From Paraspadella gotoi (Eukaryota; Chaetognatha), in assembly GCA_051294375.1 (NCBI GenBank), contig CM119270.1:5340152-5404151 (forward strand): a stretch of 64,000 bases of DNA, written 5' to 3'. Shown in pieces: positions 38,401 to 51,899 of this stretch. Each line of letters begins with the position of its first letter. Position 1 is the first letter of the stretch. The notes under the pieces were generated by a model, which saw only the letters and a list, made by a program, of their open reading frames with translations, did no database searches and was not told the DNA's origin. A program made the position numbers and the translations under genes.

Positions 38401-41400
38401 CTACGCGTTAATTGGATAGTGGGAGTAACAAGTGCGTCATAAGTCAATCTCGCCAAAGCGATTGAATCTTCCGTTAGTCAACGTGACATTTGAAATTGAC
38501 AACTCTCGCTCTGAGTCTACACCCCTAGGCCAATGGTGAAAAAAGATGAAGATTTTCTTCAGTGACGGCGCTTTCGATCTGGACCTTGAGGAAAGTCCCT
38601 CGCCGTTCGACATTCTTGCTTTCGGAAGATGATGCAACCTCCGACTCAGGAAGGAGATTTCTTTTTTCTCATCTTGTGGATGTCCGAGATCAGTCCTCTC
38701 GAAACAAGGAAATCGGATTCATCTATCTGCCGAATATACTTTGACAATGGAGAGACGGGTTGAATATCGCCGTGGAAGTAAGGATGCCCCCATTGCGTTC
38801 AAAGACTGAATGGGGAGGACCATCGGCGGCCCAACCGCCAAGGATCGTTCGAGCTCCGCGGAATTCACCAAGTGACCTGTCACCGTTATTAGCGTTCGAT
38901 GACGAGCAACTCAGCCGCGAAATCAAACGTCTCTTTGAAGCGGTTTTTCCGCCGGCGCCATCGGCGAAGCCTACAACCTAGCGTGCAAAGACTTCGCTAT
39001 GGAGCAGTTCGGTTCGACGATTGCGTTCGATGAAGACATCGGGACATTGGAGAGTCGGGCTTCCTTGGAAGGAAGGCCGGAAAAGACGTGCGGAGATTCT
39101 CAACAAATGCAATCGTCGGAGATGCCAGGAACAGGCTCTTGAAAGCACGGGCAGGATGTCGGCGAGAGCGCTCCGCAAAGAAGGAGTCTTCAAACATGTT
39201 CCAGGAAATTAATCGACGAAGGACATTGCAATTCGTATTGGATGATCCCACAGTCCCCGGACGGAGAAACCCATATGGTGTTTGCCCACCCATATAGCGA
39301 CCAAGAAGACAAGCCAGGCAAGTCCGCTCTGCATGACGCCAAGGCTGCGTCAATGCGACGGATCAAGCCTCAATGACAACTTCCTCCACCCGGGCCCGAC
39401 TTTGATGAAATAATCTCTTGAGTCCCTTTTCGCTTCCCGTCACGAGATCTCTCTCGACTCTGATGTGCGCGGAATTTTTCACCTCAGTGTTTCGTCGACA
39501 AAAAGGACGCCACGTCTTTCATTTTGGTGGTTCGAGACGATAACTATGGAAGTCTCGTTCTATGGGAGATGATCGTTCACGTTTTCGGCGCGAAATCGTC
39601 GCCGACGTGTGCCAGACTAACGTGCTCCAGCATCACGGCCTACCCTTTATGGAACGGTTCCACACGGAGTTGCTGACGCCATCATCAACGACTTTTTTAC
39701 GTTGGACAATTTTATTGCTTTCGGCGCCGACCGTCTTGAGGCGGCCGAAAGTCTCCGGATCGGGCATCACGGAAGCCGATGAAGCGTGGAGGCTTGACCT
39801 ATGTAATGCTGGCGGTCCATCGCATAAGGAGGCGTTGTGAGGATGAACGGCCTGGCGTTGAAAAGGGAATGGGAAGAACATCAAAAACCTTCAGTGATGA
39901 GAAGCGATGATAATTGGGAGAAGGTTTCTTAGGCGTTTGCCTTGTTTCTCACGAGATATTTTCTCGTTCAACGCGAACAAGAAGAAGGTGGAAACTTGAA
40001 GTCCAAACGCGTCGGCAAATGGCTCTCACTCACTAGCTCACTCTTTGATCCGATGGGGTTCGTGGCACCCTTCATCCTGCGTGGAAGGGAGATTTTTCAG
40101 CGGGGCAACGAAAGAAAAAACTCCGTGGGATGACACCCGATATCAAAGGAGCTTCATGCCGAGAATCAAACAAGTGGCGGCAAGAGTTGTTGAAACTTAC
40201 CTTCCATCGAGATTCCTCGCTGGATTGCGACGAAAGGAAACTACGCATGCGGTGCCGGAAATGCCACATCTTCTGCGATGCCTCGAGTTGGCTACGCGTC
40301 GTCACTGTATCGTGCGTCGAAGTTCCATCTGAGACTCATGTGGATATTCTTGGAAAGTCACGTGTAGTTGCCGTTGTCTTCTGAGTAAGTGTTCTCACCA
40401 TGAGTCAATCCGCGGCTGGAACTTTACCGCCGCGAAAACTCCCGCCGACTTCGTCTATCTGTGCTGGATCAAGTTCATGAAGAATATTCGAGAGTTGTTT
40501 CTGGACGGATTCGCATAACGTCATCAAGCAAATTCCGGGACGAGAAGTCGCGTTTTATCCGTTTTTCACATCGAATCTCTCGAATTCGGAAATTTCCGAG
40601 GTGGACGAATGGAAGATATGTCCGGACTGCGAAAATCCGGCGGATATTGCGAGTCGAGGACTATCTGCGGGGAAAAATGGATGATTGGATGAAGTGCTAC
40701 CGTGGACCTGCAATTTCTTTGGAAACCGGAATTCAACTTGCCGATCAAAGTGTTTGATTTCCGTGAAAAACGAAGTATCTTCCGGGAGCTTGTCGCCGAG
40801 AAAAGTGCGGCTATTGACGCCCTCGTCGCTTCTCCTGCCTTCATCGCCCATTTTTTTTCCGCTGTTGTGGCATGGCTCGGATTTACTGCCGCCAGTTTTC
40901 ATCTTGGGCTGGCCGCGTCGGCGAAAGACCGCGTTTGCTCTGCGCGTGTGGAGACCTTTGCGTTTTTGGAAGGACTTCAACGCATCTGCGGCCAAAGAAA
41001 ATTCCTCGAATCTACATCGTCGGATATTTGACGGCAGCGGATTGCTCATTCGCTTGATTCATTGAATATTCGGTTCCGAGAATGGAATTCTTGTCGAAAA
41101 TTCGGTCAACGCTCCGCAACTTCGAAAGGAATTGAAATTCAAAAATTCGCCTCTCGTAAGTTGTCTCCTTTCCGTCGACAGCGGGGGGAAAATGCGCGTC
41201 GGCGACGCCTTGGTAACGCCGCGTCGCTTTCCTTCGAGGCGAAACACCCATTCATTTTGCCTTTCTGACGACGATCTAGTTTCGCGCCTTAATCGAGATG
41301 TTCATAAAGACCGAGGGTCATGCGGGAATTGAGCATATCTGCAAGTGAAAATACGACGCAAGTACTGGAATCCTCGGGCACGCCAAGCTGTCCGTCGAGT

Positions 41401-44400
41401 TCTCACCAAATGCGTCTACTGTCAAAAAACCTACAAGCCCGCGAACAACAGAAAATGTGGCGCCGCTTCCGAGCTTCAAGGACGGCCCCAGGGGCCGCCG
41501 TTCGCGAACGTCGGGCGTCGATGCGCTTGGGCCCTTCGACATCAAGATCGGCCGTGCCCGCATAAAGCGCTGGGTGGCGCTCTTTACCTGCCTATATTCT
41601 CCGCGCCGTTCTCTTGGAGGAGTTATTTTCTCTCTCGACTTCGTCTTCATAAATGCCTCGATGCGCGAAGGAACGAGGCCGGGCCATACGGCACCTCTTC
41701 AGCGATAACGCAACAAATTTTCAAAGGTTTGCCGACTAAGCTCTGCGGCGACGCTATAAAGGAGTGGAACCGGAACGACAATGATAAAAAATTCCATTTG
41801 TCTGGCTTCGACTGGGACTTCGCGCCGCCTCTCACGCCGCACTACCGGTGAGAGTTTGGAGCGGATGGGTTCGCTCGGCTAAGCGACATCTCTAACGCCC
41901 TACTTGGCGACAGGTCCGCTGTCGATGGAGACGTTTCGTCACCGTCATCACCGCGCCGAAGCGAATCATCAATTCGTCGGCCTTTAACGCGATTAAGCAG
42001 CATGCTCAAGACTGCCTACCTTTAAGCCAGCTGATTTATTATATCCGGGAGTTCGCGATAGGAACGACGCGTCGCTTACCACCGGCGCCGTCTTCCGGCA
42101 ATGCTTTGCGTCTGGAGTATAAGCAAGCCGTGGGATTTGATTTCTCAATTCGAGCGGACGCTTTCTCCGCGATTATCTACCTACAATCTCCACGCCGCAA
42201 CGTTGGAAACGACGCAGCCGGATCTCCAAAGTCGGCCCAGCTCGTCTACTTGTCGAGAGACCAAGTCAAGAACGAAGTGGAGGCTTGGCGTTATCGAAAG
42301 GGTGCATGGCGACGACACGCACGTGCGACCGCGTTCGTGCGGACTGCGAATGGAAATAATATTTGAACGCGATCGATCTAAGATCGTCCGTTTGGAACTA
42401 GATGGTGAAAGTAAAAAAACGAATACCCATCCCTCAAAGAATCTAAAACTCTTTGTGGACTATTTATTCCATTATTTGCCATGCATAACCGGAATTTACT
42501 TTTCAGAGGCTTCGATCGAAAAACGAAATTTCGTTTTTACCCAAATTTGCTTGATTTCGCTTCGATCGAATTTACCCCATTAGGGACTGCACCAAAACCC
42601 AGAAATTCAGATTAAATGTTTTTCAGATTTGAATTTTTTGATTTTTTATTTTTTACTGTTTAAGACAATGATTTTTTTCAGAAACTGTTTTGTTTGGTAA
42701 GAGTTTAATTTTAAGAATTTATTTTATTATTTTCAAGTGCTTGGAAGTAGGGTTTTTAAGAAAAAATTATTTTATTTATTTATTTTCGATTTCGTAAGTG
42801 CGACCCCTACTCGAAAAATTTTTTCTTCAGATTTTGACAGTAAAAATGTAAAATTTTGGATTAATTCGAATTCGTTTAATTATTTTATGTTACGAATTTC
42901 AAACTTATAATAAGATCAAATTGGGATTTTGGCGTTACAGTCGTAATCGTTTATCTCGATTTCTTTTTTTCATTTATCGATTTTTCAGCGTACGTCACCA
43001 CGGGCCTGTTTAATTTTGAAGTTCGCGACTTTGTATATTTTTTTTGAAGAAAAAAGAAAAAATTTTTTTATTGCCTCCCTTATTATTTTTTCGGGTTTTT
43101 CAATACGGGCGTGGCGGGTTTGTCGCTTCGTCCTTTGTTTTCTCCCTTTTTTCTCAGGGTTTTAGTACCGTCCTTGTTTCTGTAACCGCTTATCGGAGGG
43201 TTCAAGTTTGACGCGCGAAAGAACTTTATTATTATATTTCAAAGCTTCGAAAATGCAGGCCACTAACTATGCGCAGGTGTCTGCTGGGTGGCACATTCCG
43301 TGCCGAGGACGGAAATTGTTCTCGTCTTCCACACCGTTCCCTGCCGGATGGCAGCTTCAAGCGTATGGTTTTCGGGCGCTCTGTTGATGAAATCGTTCTC
43401 TGGGAGATCCCGGCGGTGCCGGACGCCGAAGGGGTTGCGGAAGTGCCTGGGTAGGTACTTGGCGCGACATGGACTGATCTTCCTTCCGGGCTCCTCCGGA
43501 AGTGGATCGATGCCTCACTGCTCTCAGGGGCGAGCGGCCTATTCAAGTCCTGTAACTCTACAGAGATCCCGCTTCTGTGGGATGGGACGAAATATGCCCG
43601 TCGATCTCGACCTCTCCTCCGTGCGAGGGCGAAAATTGGTGTCGGATTTAGGAATCTGACTTCAGACCAAGAGCATGGCCGCAGGGCTCTGCCAACGGCG
43701 CGGCCGCCTTCCCGAAAGGGGAGAGACGACGCCGGGAGCCGTCCTCTTCTTCCGAAGGCGGTGAAAACCCGCGCCTCCCAGCCGCAAAGATAAGGGTCCC
43801 GTCTCGGGTCAGGCTGTGTGGAGCTCGACCCGTGAAGATAAAGGCCGTGTCACGACCTAGTACAAGCGGTGCCGGCGAGGCCTTCTGCCCCGGCTCCGCG
43901 TAGGCCCTCCCACGCGAGCGTTCGACGCCGCAGGAGGCCTGGCGTCCCAGATGGGAAGCCGGCGATCTGCGGGACCGACTTCATACCTCGGGCGATCTCG
44001 CGTGAACCTCCGGTCTCGGCAAAACAATCGTGCTCCGCACGACGGAAGCCAGGAAGCAGGTTCTGGTTCACCAGCTTCCTGCGGGCGTTTCGACGTCGGC
44101 GGCTCGTCTCGCGAACTGCAGAAGACCGCAGAGTGCAGAGGGCTCGGAGGAAGCGCGGGACTCGCGCGCGATGTGCAGACTCCGGGGCCCCTGCGGAACA
44201 TGCGGGATCTGCAAAGTCCGATCTTTGTTCAGGCGGTTCAAAGGTTTGCAGAGGAGCACGGGAGGCCGTTTTAGTGCTGCATCCCCGAGGAGGAGATGGA
44301 CTCGAAGAAGCGCCACAGGCTGTAGTAGCTACAGTGACGCTGTGCTGGCGGGTTCCGTCGTCGGCTTGATGCGGGTGTCCCGCCGGTGCCGACGTCGGAC

Positions 44401-47400
44401 GAGACGCAATGTTGTGTTCCACGCCAGAGAGGGAGGAGAAGAAGAAGGAGGAGAAGGGGCCGAAGCGACCTTTTAGGTTGCAGAGGCAGTTGGCGGCAGG
44501 GTTCGGCGAGCTCCGCTTCAGGGTGCCGTTGGAGCAGTCTGGCCGTCGTAGAAGAGATTGGGACGGGTTCAGGGCGCTTCCTGGGGATGGTTGCGTTGCC
44601 TGAGACCCGTAGCGAGAGAGAGGGTCACCGGAGGCATTGAGTGACGTCCGGAGATTATTCCCGGGCGTCGGGACAATCGCCGAAAGGAAAGGGCTCATCC
44701 CGGGGACAGGCGAAAGGCCGCATGACAGGCGCGATCCTGAGTCTGTAAGCAGCAGGTATAGAGGGGCGTTGTGAATTCCATCTCCGACGCCCGCTTTTGT
44801 ACATGTGGGCAGCCTTGGTGTCCGTGGGCTCCCGGCGGGGAGATATTTGAGGATTTGATTTTTCTTTTTTTTTTAGTTGTTTGCCGGGACGGTTTAGTAT
44901 ACAAGCCCTATCCTCCCTTCTGGAGATATGGGGCTTAAAATCTTATTACGGCACATCGAACATTGTTTAAATAGGTTGGGTGTACGGAAGCTCCCTCCCC
45001 TGTTAAAACGCTGAGCTATTTAAATATGGGTGGTTATATGGTCACGTGATTTACTTGCTTAACTTTGGCACAGTAAGTATAGTAATATTACGCGCATTAA
45101 TGTCAGTCTACGGTTTTTTCCCAGTTCGGGCATCCTAAAAACAATTATTAAATGTGCTTATGGTAAGATAAAAGTCGCAAAAGTTGTACCTTGATTATAA
45201 AACTACGAGGCTAGTTTTTAATCTACATTTTTCGCACAACTGTAAATACGTTATATTGTTTATTTCTTATGTTTTATTTCGTGCCTTTTCTTTATTCAGG
45301 AACACAAACGGATAGTTTGCGTCGTCGTTCGTCATCCGGGGCAGTGGTTCTCCTCTGGGAAATTTTCATCTGACGACGTTCGACGAAAGAAACGGTTTCT
45401 ATAGTTAGATGCTCTCTAGATATAAATTTTTGATTTTTCTATAAATTTTTCGTCTGCGTCCGTATTACGGCCAACGAAAATATTTATATTTTTGCTTTCG
45501 GGTGCCGTCCCGAAGACCTGCGTTCCGTAACCGCGGCCAGGTATTTTTTCTATTACATCCTGCGACCGTAACCGCGGCCAGGATTTAGACCAATCTGCGT
45601 CCGTCTCTACGGCCAATTTTTATTATAATTTTTCGAGGGATTGATTTTTTGGTTTTTTTTGATTTTTTCTGTTTTGTCTCGTTTTTGTTTTTGTCTTCGG
45701 ACGGTTTTTCTTTATTTTCAGAGGCGATGGTCCGGTCGCCCAGAAAAGGAAATGGTTTTACTTATCTCAGACGCTTTTGAGCGTTGTTTTTAAATTATTA
45801 GGGTTTTTTAGATTTTTTTATCCGAGCGTTCTTTATAGGGGTTTAATTTTGTAATGAAATCGCGTTGGTTTTTTTTATTTTATAATTACTTTTTTCGTTT
45901 TTACATTTTTGTAAATTAAACCCGTCAGAGCGCGAGCCCGTCTTGGCTCTTTTTCGGAAATTTTACTCTAAATGATTAACAGGCCCCCGCGCCTGATAGG
46001 CTTAGGATTTTTTGGTATTTTATTGACGATGGCGCTCAAGCCTTTTCTCTAGGCTATTTCTCTTTTTCTGGAGCTGAAAAGCTCGGTTCTTCCCTTTTGT
46101 GAATTTAACTATTTTTTCATTTTAATCCAATAGTTATTTTTACTTCGTTATATTTCGCTTTTTCTGCTTTAATCAAATTCAGCTGAAAAGCTGGATTCTC
46201 CTGTGGCAGGGAGTATGGGTTGGACTCCGAAATACGGATTCGGTTTCCTGTAAAACGCGGCGGAAATTGTTATTTTCTATCATTTTCTTTTAGTCGCGTT
46301 CACGGCGGATTCCTATTTTTTCTGCACTTAGTCAAAACCCTTTTTTATGGGGGTGCCCCGCTTTCAATGCCAAAATTTTTTTTTTTTTGATCATGTTTTT
46401 TAAGTTTATGTATGTTGTTTGTTTCGAATTTCTGCACTATGTCGACTTTGATCGGCAATAGGGCGCCTTTAATGACGGAGTCTGGCTTTGTTTCGTTTAA
46501 CGTTGACGTCCGTACTTGCTAAACAAAACATGTCGGAAAGTGTTACTTTCATGGGCTGGCGGGGAGGTTCGTGGGAGGCTTGTCCGTGTAGCGGTAAGTC
46601 GGCCCGTACCAGCCTCTTCTTGCTTGAACAATTTTTTTTGGCCTTTGATCATTTTTTCGAATTTTAATATTTTTTGTCTTTTTTAGTGAATTTTGAATTT
46701 TTGTGTTTCGTTATTCGTTGCGTCAACTATTTCGCGATTTTACGGTGGATAACGTTATATTTCATCATATTCCCGTTACGCCCCCGCATTATTGCGTTAT
46801 ATTAGCTCATCGATATTTAGTTTCCCAGCCATCATTTCTCGATGCATCGTCGATGGCTAAGGTCAGCCACGCCCCTTTTCTTCACGCCGTGCGAATCTTT
46901 CCCCCAATTTTCCCAACGTGTGTGAATGGCACGCAGTATCCGGTTTCGCCTGCGTGCGACGACACTTCGGTTTCGTAGTAGACGCTCGGATCGTGACGAC
47001 GATTACGGGTTAAATCTACGAATTTTCGAAAGCGGCGTCGAGCGTAGAGGAACTTGATACGGCGGACATTTTTCTGAGAATAGCAGCGTGTGCTTTCCAT
47101 TTTTTCTTAATTTTAATATTTTACTTTTGGCTTTTTTACATTATTTTTGCTTTAGTTAAATTTTTATTTTTTAAGTGTTTTTAGTTTATTTTATGTTTGG
47201 TTTTCGACAGGTAAACTCAACTTTCAATCGATCGTACGGCTTCGATTATCTCCAGAAAAGTGTTTATTACCATCATGCCTTTTTTCCCAGGTTTTTCGGA
47301 CTTTACCGCTCGGGGGAATTGCGGTTTCCTTCGCTGGGGGAAATTTCTCCCCAACATTACGATTAACTACGCGTAGTACTTCCCTTTGTATTTTTGGGAC

Positions 47401-50400
47401 TTAGCGTTTTTTTTTCTAAATTTTTCGAAAAATTTTTTTCTTTTTTGTACGAACAGGTTCGTTCCTCTCCGTTCGTGCGGGGGGTACGGCCAATTTTCGA
47501 TAAGAATTATTTAGTATTTTTTTAAGAAAAAATATATTTTGTTTTTTTAATAATACTTGTTCGTTTTAGGAAAATTATTATTTTTTCGAAATTTTTAGTA
47601 TTAAGGGTCTAACTCAACAAATTTTCAAAGCCTTTATTTTAGTCTCGTTTCAGATCGTTTTCAAGATTTTACGGTGAAAGTTCAAGGTCAATTCGTATTC
47701 GTTTATGGGTCAAAGTCGTTTGGATCAAGCAAGAGGAGGCAAAACAACCAACGCTCGCCAAAGCGTGTTCTTTCCCGACCAGAACAAGACGGAAGAACAA
47801 AACCTCTCTTCGGAGCGGTGTTGCCAACCACCCCACTGCCAAGAACATTTTATTCCGTCCAATTTTTTGTATTTATTCATGTTTGTATTTTGTATTAGCT
47901 CAAGAGTAGATGGCGACAATTTAGAGTAGGTAAGAATAAATAAATTATCTCTCTTTGATCGTTTCATATTATTCGTAGTTTGCCCTAATGTTTTTTCGCT
48001 TTTTTTAGAATTTTTTGCTTCGACTTTCGAATGTCTCTAGACGGACGAGCTTCGTGAGCCGACCTTAAATATTACGGTTTTTTAGGCATTCGAAGTGACG
48101 CGTCTTCTTCTATTCCAAGACTGTCCTCCCTGCGCGGCCGCTCAGGCGGGCGACTCGTCTTTCGTATAGCCGATTCCGCACAGAGTTGGTTGGAAAAGTC
48201 CGCCGGGAACTTCGAATTTTTTCTTATTCGGTAACGAAAGTTGTTTGTTTGACCGTGCCTTTTCTCGGCGGCGAACAACTTTACCGAACACCCTTTATAG
48301 TACTTCCCTGATCGAACGTTTACGACGCGGTTATCTGCTGGCAACTTAAATCGTTTTCGTATTCATTGGTCTATTTACGCCCACTTTTTTTTGTATTTTC
48401 TTACTTTATGGTTAAGTTGCAGGGTGCTGGTAGGAGCAGCGACGAGAAGGTTTTATCATGTATTGCTTTGCTTACTTTTGGCATGGGTTCGGAGGGTCTC
48501 GCCCATCCGTAGTCTTTTTGCTAGCCTTGCCGAATTACTTGATCTCGTTCTTCGGCATTCGGATGCTTAAAGTAAGGTATAAACCAATAAAGTAACTTCC
48601 TTCAGCGCCTTATTAGAATGATTACGTTTTAGAGTTATAGATTATTAGGTTTTCGTATTTTTCGGTTTAGTAATTTTGACAGGAATTGATTTCGTTTTTT
48701 AAGGTCTAGTCTAACATTTTTATTTTTGCCAACCTACACGACCATTAGGTAGATTAAGGAACGCTAATTATTTTTTGCTTTACAGTGTATCAGGTTTTTT
48801 ATTTCGAATGGTTTATTTACAAGATTCAACGGCGAAGATTAGTACAATTCGTGTTCAATTTACTATTTTTTCCCGTAGGAGTAGTCTAAGGTTTTTTGTG
48901 TTGAGACGGTTTGTGCGTCTCTTATATTTTTGGTAAGGAGTCGAATATACGCCAGATCTTCAAAAGATTCGGTCTTCCGTATCGGGGTCCTCATCGAGAA
49001 ATCGTTAGATGGACGCTTGAAGAATGCTTGTACATGACTGAAGATATGCTTGACGTTTCTCTGATGCGGCCACCTGCGGTAAGAGAAAATTTGAATATTT
49101 GAGATTGTGTTTATTCGCCTCAGCGTTGTTCGTGACCAATGAAAGGCACCTTTTTGTCGCATGTTCGATTGAAGGTTGAAGGGTTGATTTCGTTCTTAGC
49201 CGGTCCGAAATTAACTTTGAGATCCCTATTTCGTTCCTGCGGGGGCGGAAAGTTGCATTTACGTAAGCGTGGTTATATCGCTTTACCAAGATCGACAACC
49301 TTATCATTTTTTCTTTCACCTTTTCGATTCTTTTGAAATTCGATTTGGTCGGCGGTTCCGTATTGTCCTAACAATTCGGGCTTCCATTAATATTCACGCT
49401 TCTTTCCTTTAAGTTGGCTACTTTCGGAGGTCGCGGGTGTAAAACATATGTCGGGCACGGAGATCGGCCACCGGGGTCAGTTATAACCGGTCTTCGCGCT
49501 TCGACCTAAGAAATTTCAAACGGATTAAGACAAGATTTTGATAGTAATGTTTTTTGATTATGCCCGAAGCTAGTTTACCGAAATTCTATGTTTTGTCAGT
49601 TAGCAGTAGTTGATAATATTTAGCTCCCAACGTCTTCATTCCCCCCTGCCTTGTGTCATTTATTCTAGGGTCTTTTATTGTGCATTTTTCAGTTAGCGGC
49701 GACGTTTAGGTTAAGAATGAAGTCCAGTTTTAAGTATTTGTATTTTGACGGTTGTAGGGTGTACTAACACACGCCGTACAAGTTAGGATTACCTTTTATT
49801 TTCGGCATCAGGTTCTACGTTTCGGTAAACCGTTTACACAGCGCCTTCACTACGCGGGCTGATGAAGCGGTATCTTCGGCTGTAGACCGTGACCCGTTCG
49901 TACAAGTCGAACTCGAAAACCTGTTATTTGGGACCAAGATTTACGAAATTAGATTTTTACGGCTTAATTGCTATTATTCCATCATTTACAATTTTGAATC
50001 TTTATTTCGTGTCTTTGTAACTCATTGTCTCGTCTTCAACATCGTAACTTGAAGTACAACCGTGTGTGAAGAGGTTAGCGCCGGTTCAGTATGTCGTCTG
50101 CCGCGTCCCCGTCTGTTGTACTGCCGTTTTTTTGGAAGTCGGTTCCTGTTTTGAATGGTTCCGCATGGTTTGTTTTAGGGCCTAACGGATCCTGGACGCC
50201 ATTTTTTATAACTCAGTATTTTAAATTTCTTCCTTCTCTACTTTCCATCCCCTGCGACCGATATATTTGATCTTTATTACGACATGCTCGGGTTATCCCG
50301 GTATGCTTGACATACCTGGGATAGCGGGGTGTTACGTAATAATGATCAATATATTACGAGGAATTCCAGCTTCTCTACCTTTTCCCCAACTGATCTTTTT

Positions 50401-51542
50401 GTTCCCTTACTAACGCCAAGGATATTCCGTTTCTCTGCGATCACAGCGACACCTGAGTTTCGATTATGTTATTAAAGTATATACTTAAGTACAAGTTTCG
50501 CAGGCAGTGCCGTGGCGGACTCTGATTGGTTGCCCGCCGTTCGATAGATCTCAGTCCTGATTTTCTATCGACGTGTAAGCCTTCATACTTCACTTAGTCT
50601 CACACTGCGTTTTGCTACTTTTTAATAAGTTTTCTAAATTCGCATATAGATATTCTCGGAAAACACGTTTTTTTAATAATAAGTTTTTTGTGATCGCTGG
50701 ATGGTGGACTTTCTTGTGAATAGAGGCACGTTTTACAATTCGGCTTCCAGAAACAAGTAAGCAGATCTCTTTAAAATTTATATATATTTTACTGAGTGTG
50801 TATTAAAATGTTTGTTCCCTTTTGTCCAGGATTTCAACTTTAGCTCCGGCTTTAGCTTCCGGCTTTAGCTTCCGGCTTTAGCTTCAAGGCTTTTTAGCTT
50901 CAGAGAAGATCCTGGATTTCGCATTCGACTTGACGTCCGCTGCGTCGACGCATCATCTTTGCGAGACTTTTGTCGTCGCCAGCCCATCTTGAGCTAGTGG
51001 ACCGTTGCCATCGTCTCTTCTGCGCCATCTTTCTCGAATTCCTCTACTTTTGATAGCGCAGAATTAGTTCAGGAAAGTTAGCGAATCAACGATAGCCACC
51101 TCTACGACTTTCAGTTCGTTTAACAGGTTGGAGGCGAATGACTTGCCTCCGCACCAATGGCCTCTGATGAACGGTTGGTGGATTTTAGTCCACCATACCT
51201 CGTTAAAATCCTGCAACCTAATTAAGACTACAATTCTCTCACAGCACCAAGATTGGCGAGTACATTATACATAAGCGTGATAAACTGCGATAAACCGTAT
51301 TGTCACGGTTTTATATGCGGATATGCATGGCAGAACTCACCTGAGATTAGTTTCGAGCGACTTTAGGGTGAGTTCGGATCTCCGAGAGGGTGGCTGTTTC
51401 TTCGATTCCACTTCCGGTTCCATCTCGACTTCGGCGGAGACGTCTCCTCTGGGAAGTAATCGTCGGAATCTCGAAAGGCGGACATCCTTGTGGAGAGAGA
51501 TAGAGAGAGACGGAGGTGTAGAGAGAGAGCGAGAGAGAGAGC

Positions 51543-51582
<40 letters not shown>

Positions 51583-51859
51583 GAGCAAGAGAAAGAAAAA
51601 GAGGAAAGAGAGAAAAAAGAGAGGAATTAGTTTGTAAGTTGTCGGGGCTTGCTTCCTTTGTTGCTTTCTCATTTTGTTTCTTTCTTTCTTTCTTTCTTTC
51701 TTCTTTCTTTCTTTCTTTCTTTCTTAATCTTTCTTTCTTTTCTTTTCTTTCTTTCCTTCTTTCCTTTTCTTTCTTTCTTTACTTTTTTTTATCTTTCTTT
51801 CTTTCTTTTTTTTTATCTTTCTTCTCTTTCTTTCTTTCTTTCTTTCTTGTTTCTTCTTT

Positions 51860-51899
<40 letters not shown>

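Larger units (their letters stand above)
42396..50329 (+). other. Unusual 3' region of the BEL/Pao element, no recognised genes
   Basis: Mostly T-rich sequence with islands of higher GC at 43.2-44.9, 46.7-47.1, 47.7-47.9 and 48.9-49.4 kb. I see no env-like signal peptide, fusion or membrane segment and no long convincing frame. A perfect 20-bp palindrome lies at 42519-42538. Just before the 3' LTR is GGATAGCGGGG, a weak polypurine-tract candidate. Confidence 0.6.
33972..51125 (+). mobile_element. BEL/Pao LTR retrotransposon, 17.15 kb, full length
   Basis: LTRs at both ends (TGTTACG...AACA) with the 5-bp duplication GGTTG at 33967-33971 and 51126-51130, the usual BEL/Pao target size. Gag zinc-knuckle region, A17-type RT, RNase H and integrase motifs occur in BEL order on the + strand, antisense to the host gene. 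Frames are broken many times by one-base indels, so no intact polyprotein exists as assembled. Pol ends near 42.4 kb, leaving ~7.9 kb before the 3' LTR, which is unusual for a family normally of 5-10 kb. Confidence 0.9.
33387..51195. mobile_element. TRIM-like element with 230-bp direct terminal repeats, split by BEL/Pao
   Basis: Direct repeats 33387-33617 and 33808-33971 continuing at 51131-51195 both run from TGAAGAGACAG to TTTTAGTCCACCA (TG...CA). The internal part is only ~190 bp, with GTT repeats and two copies of gttgaggcatgtcgcctga. TACCTC flanks both sides (33381-33386, 51196-51201), as expected of a 6-bp target duplication. Without the later insertion the element is ~650 bp and has no coding capacity. 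This matches terminal-repeat retrotransposons in miniature. A tandem-dimer (retrozyme-like) origin with a ~421-bp period is an alternative, but no complete ribozyme core was found in it. Confidence 0.7.

Noticed and set aside
43850-44698. 282-codon open frame on the minus strand
   Set aside because: Lies in a very GC-rich block where all frames are open for long stretches; no domain, and the other strand has equally long frames.
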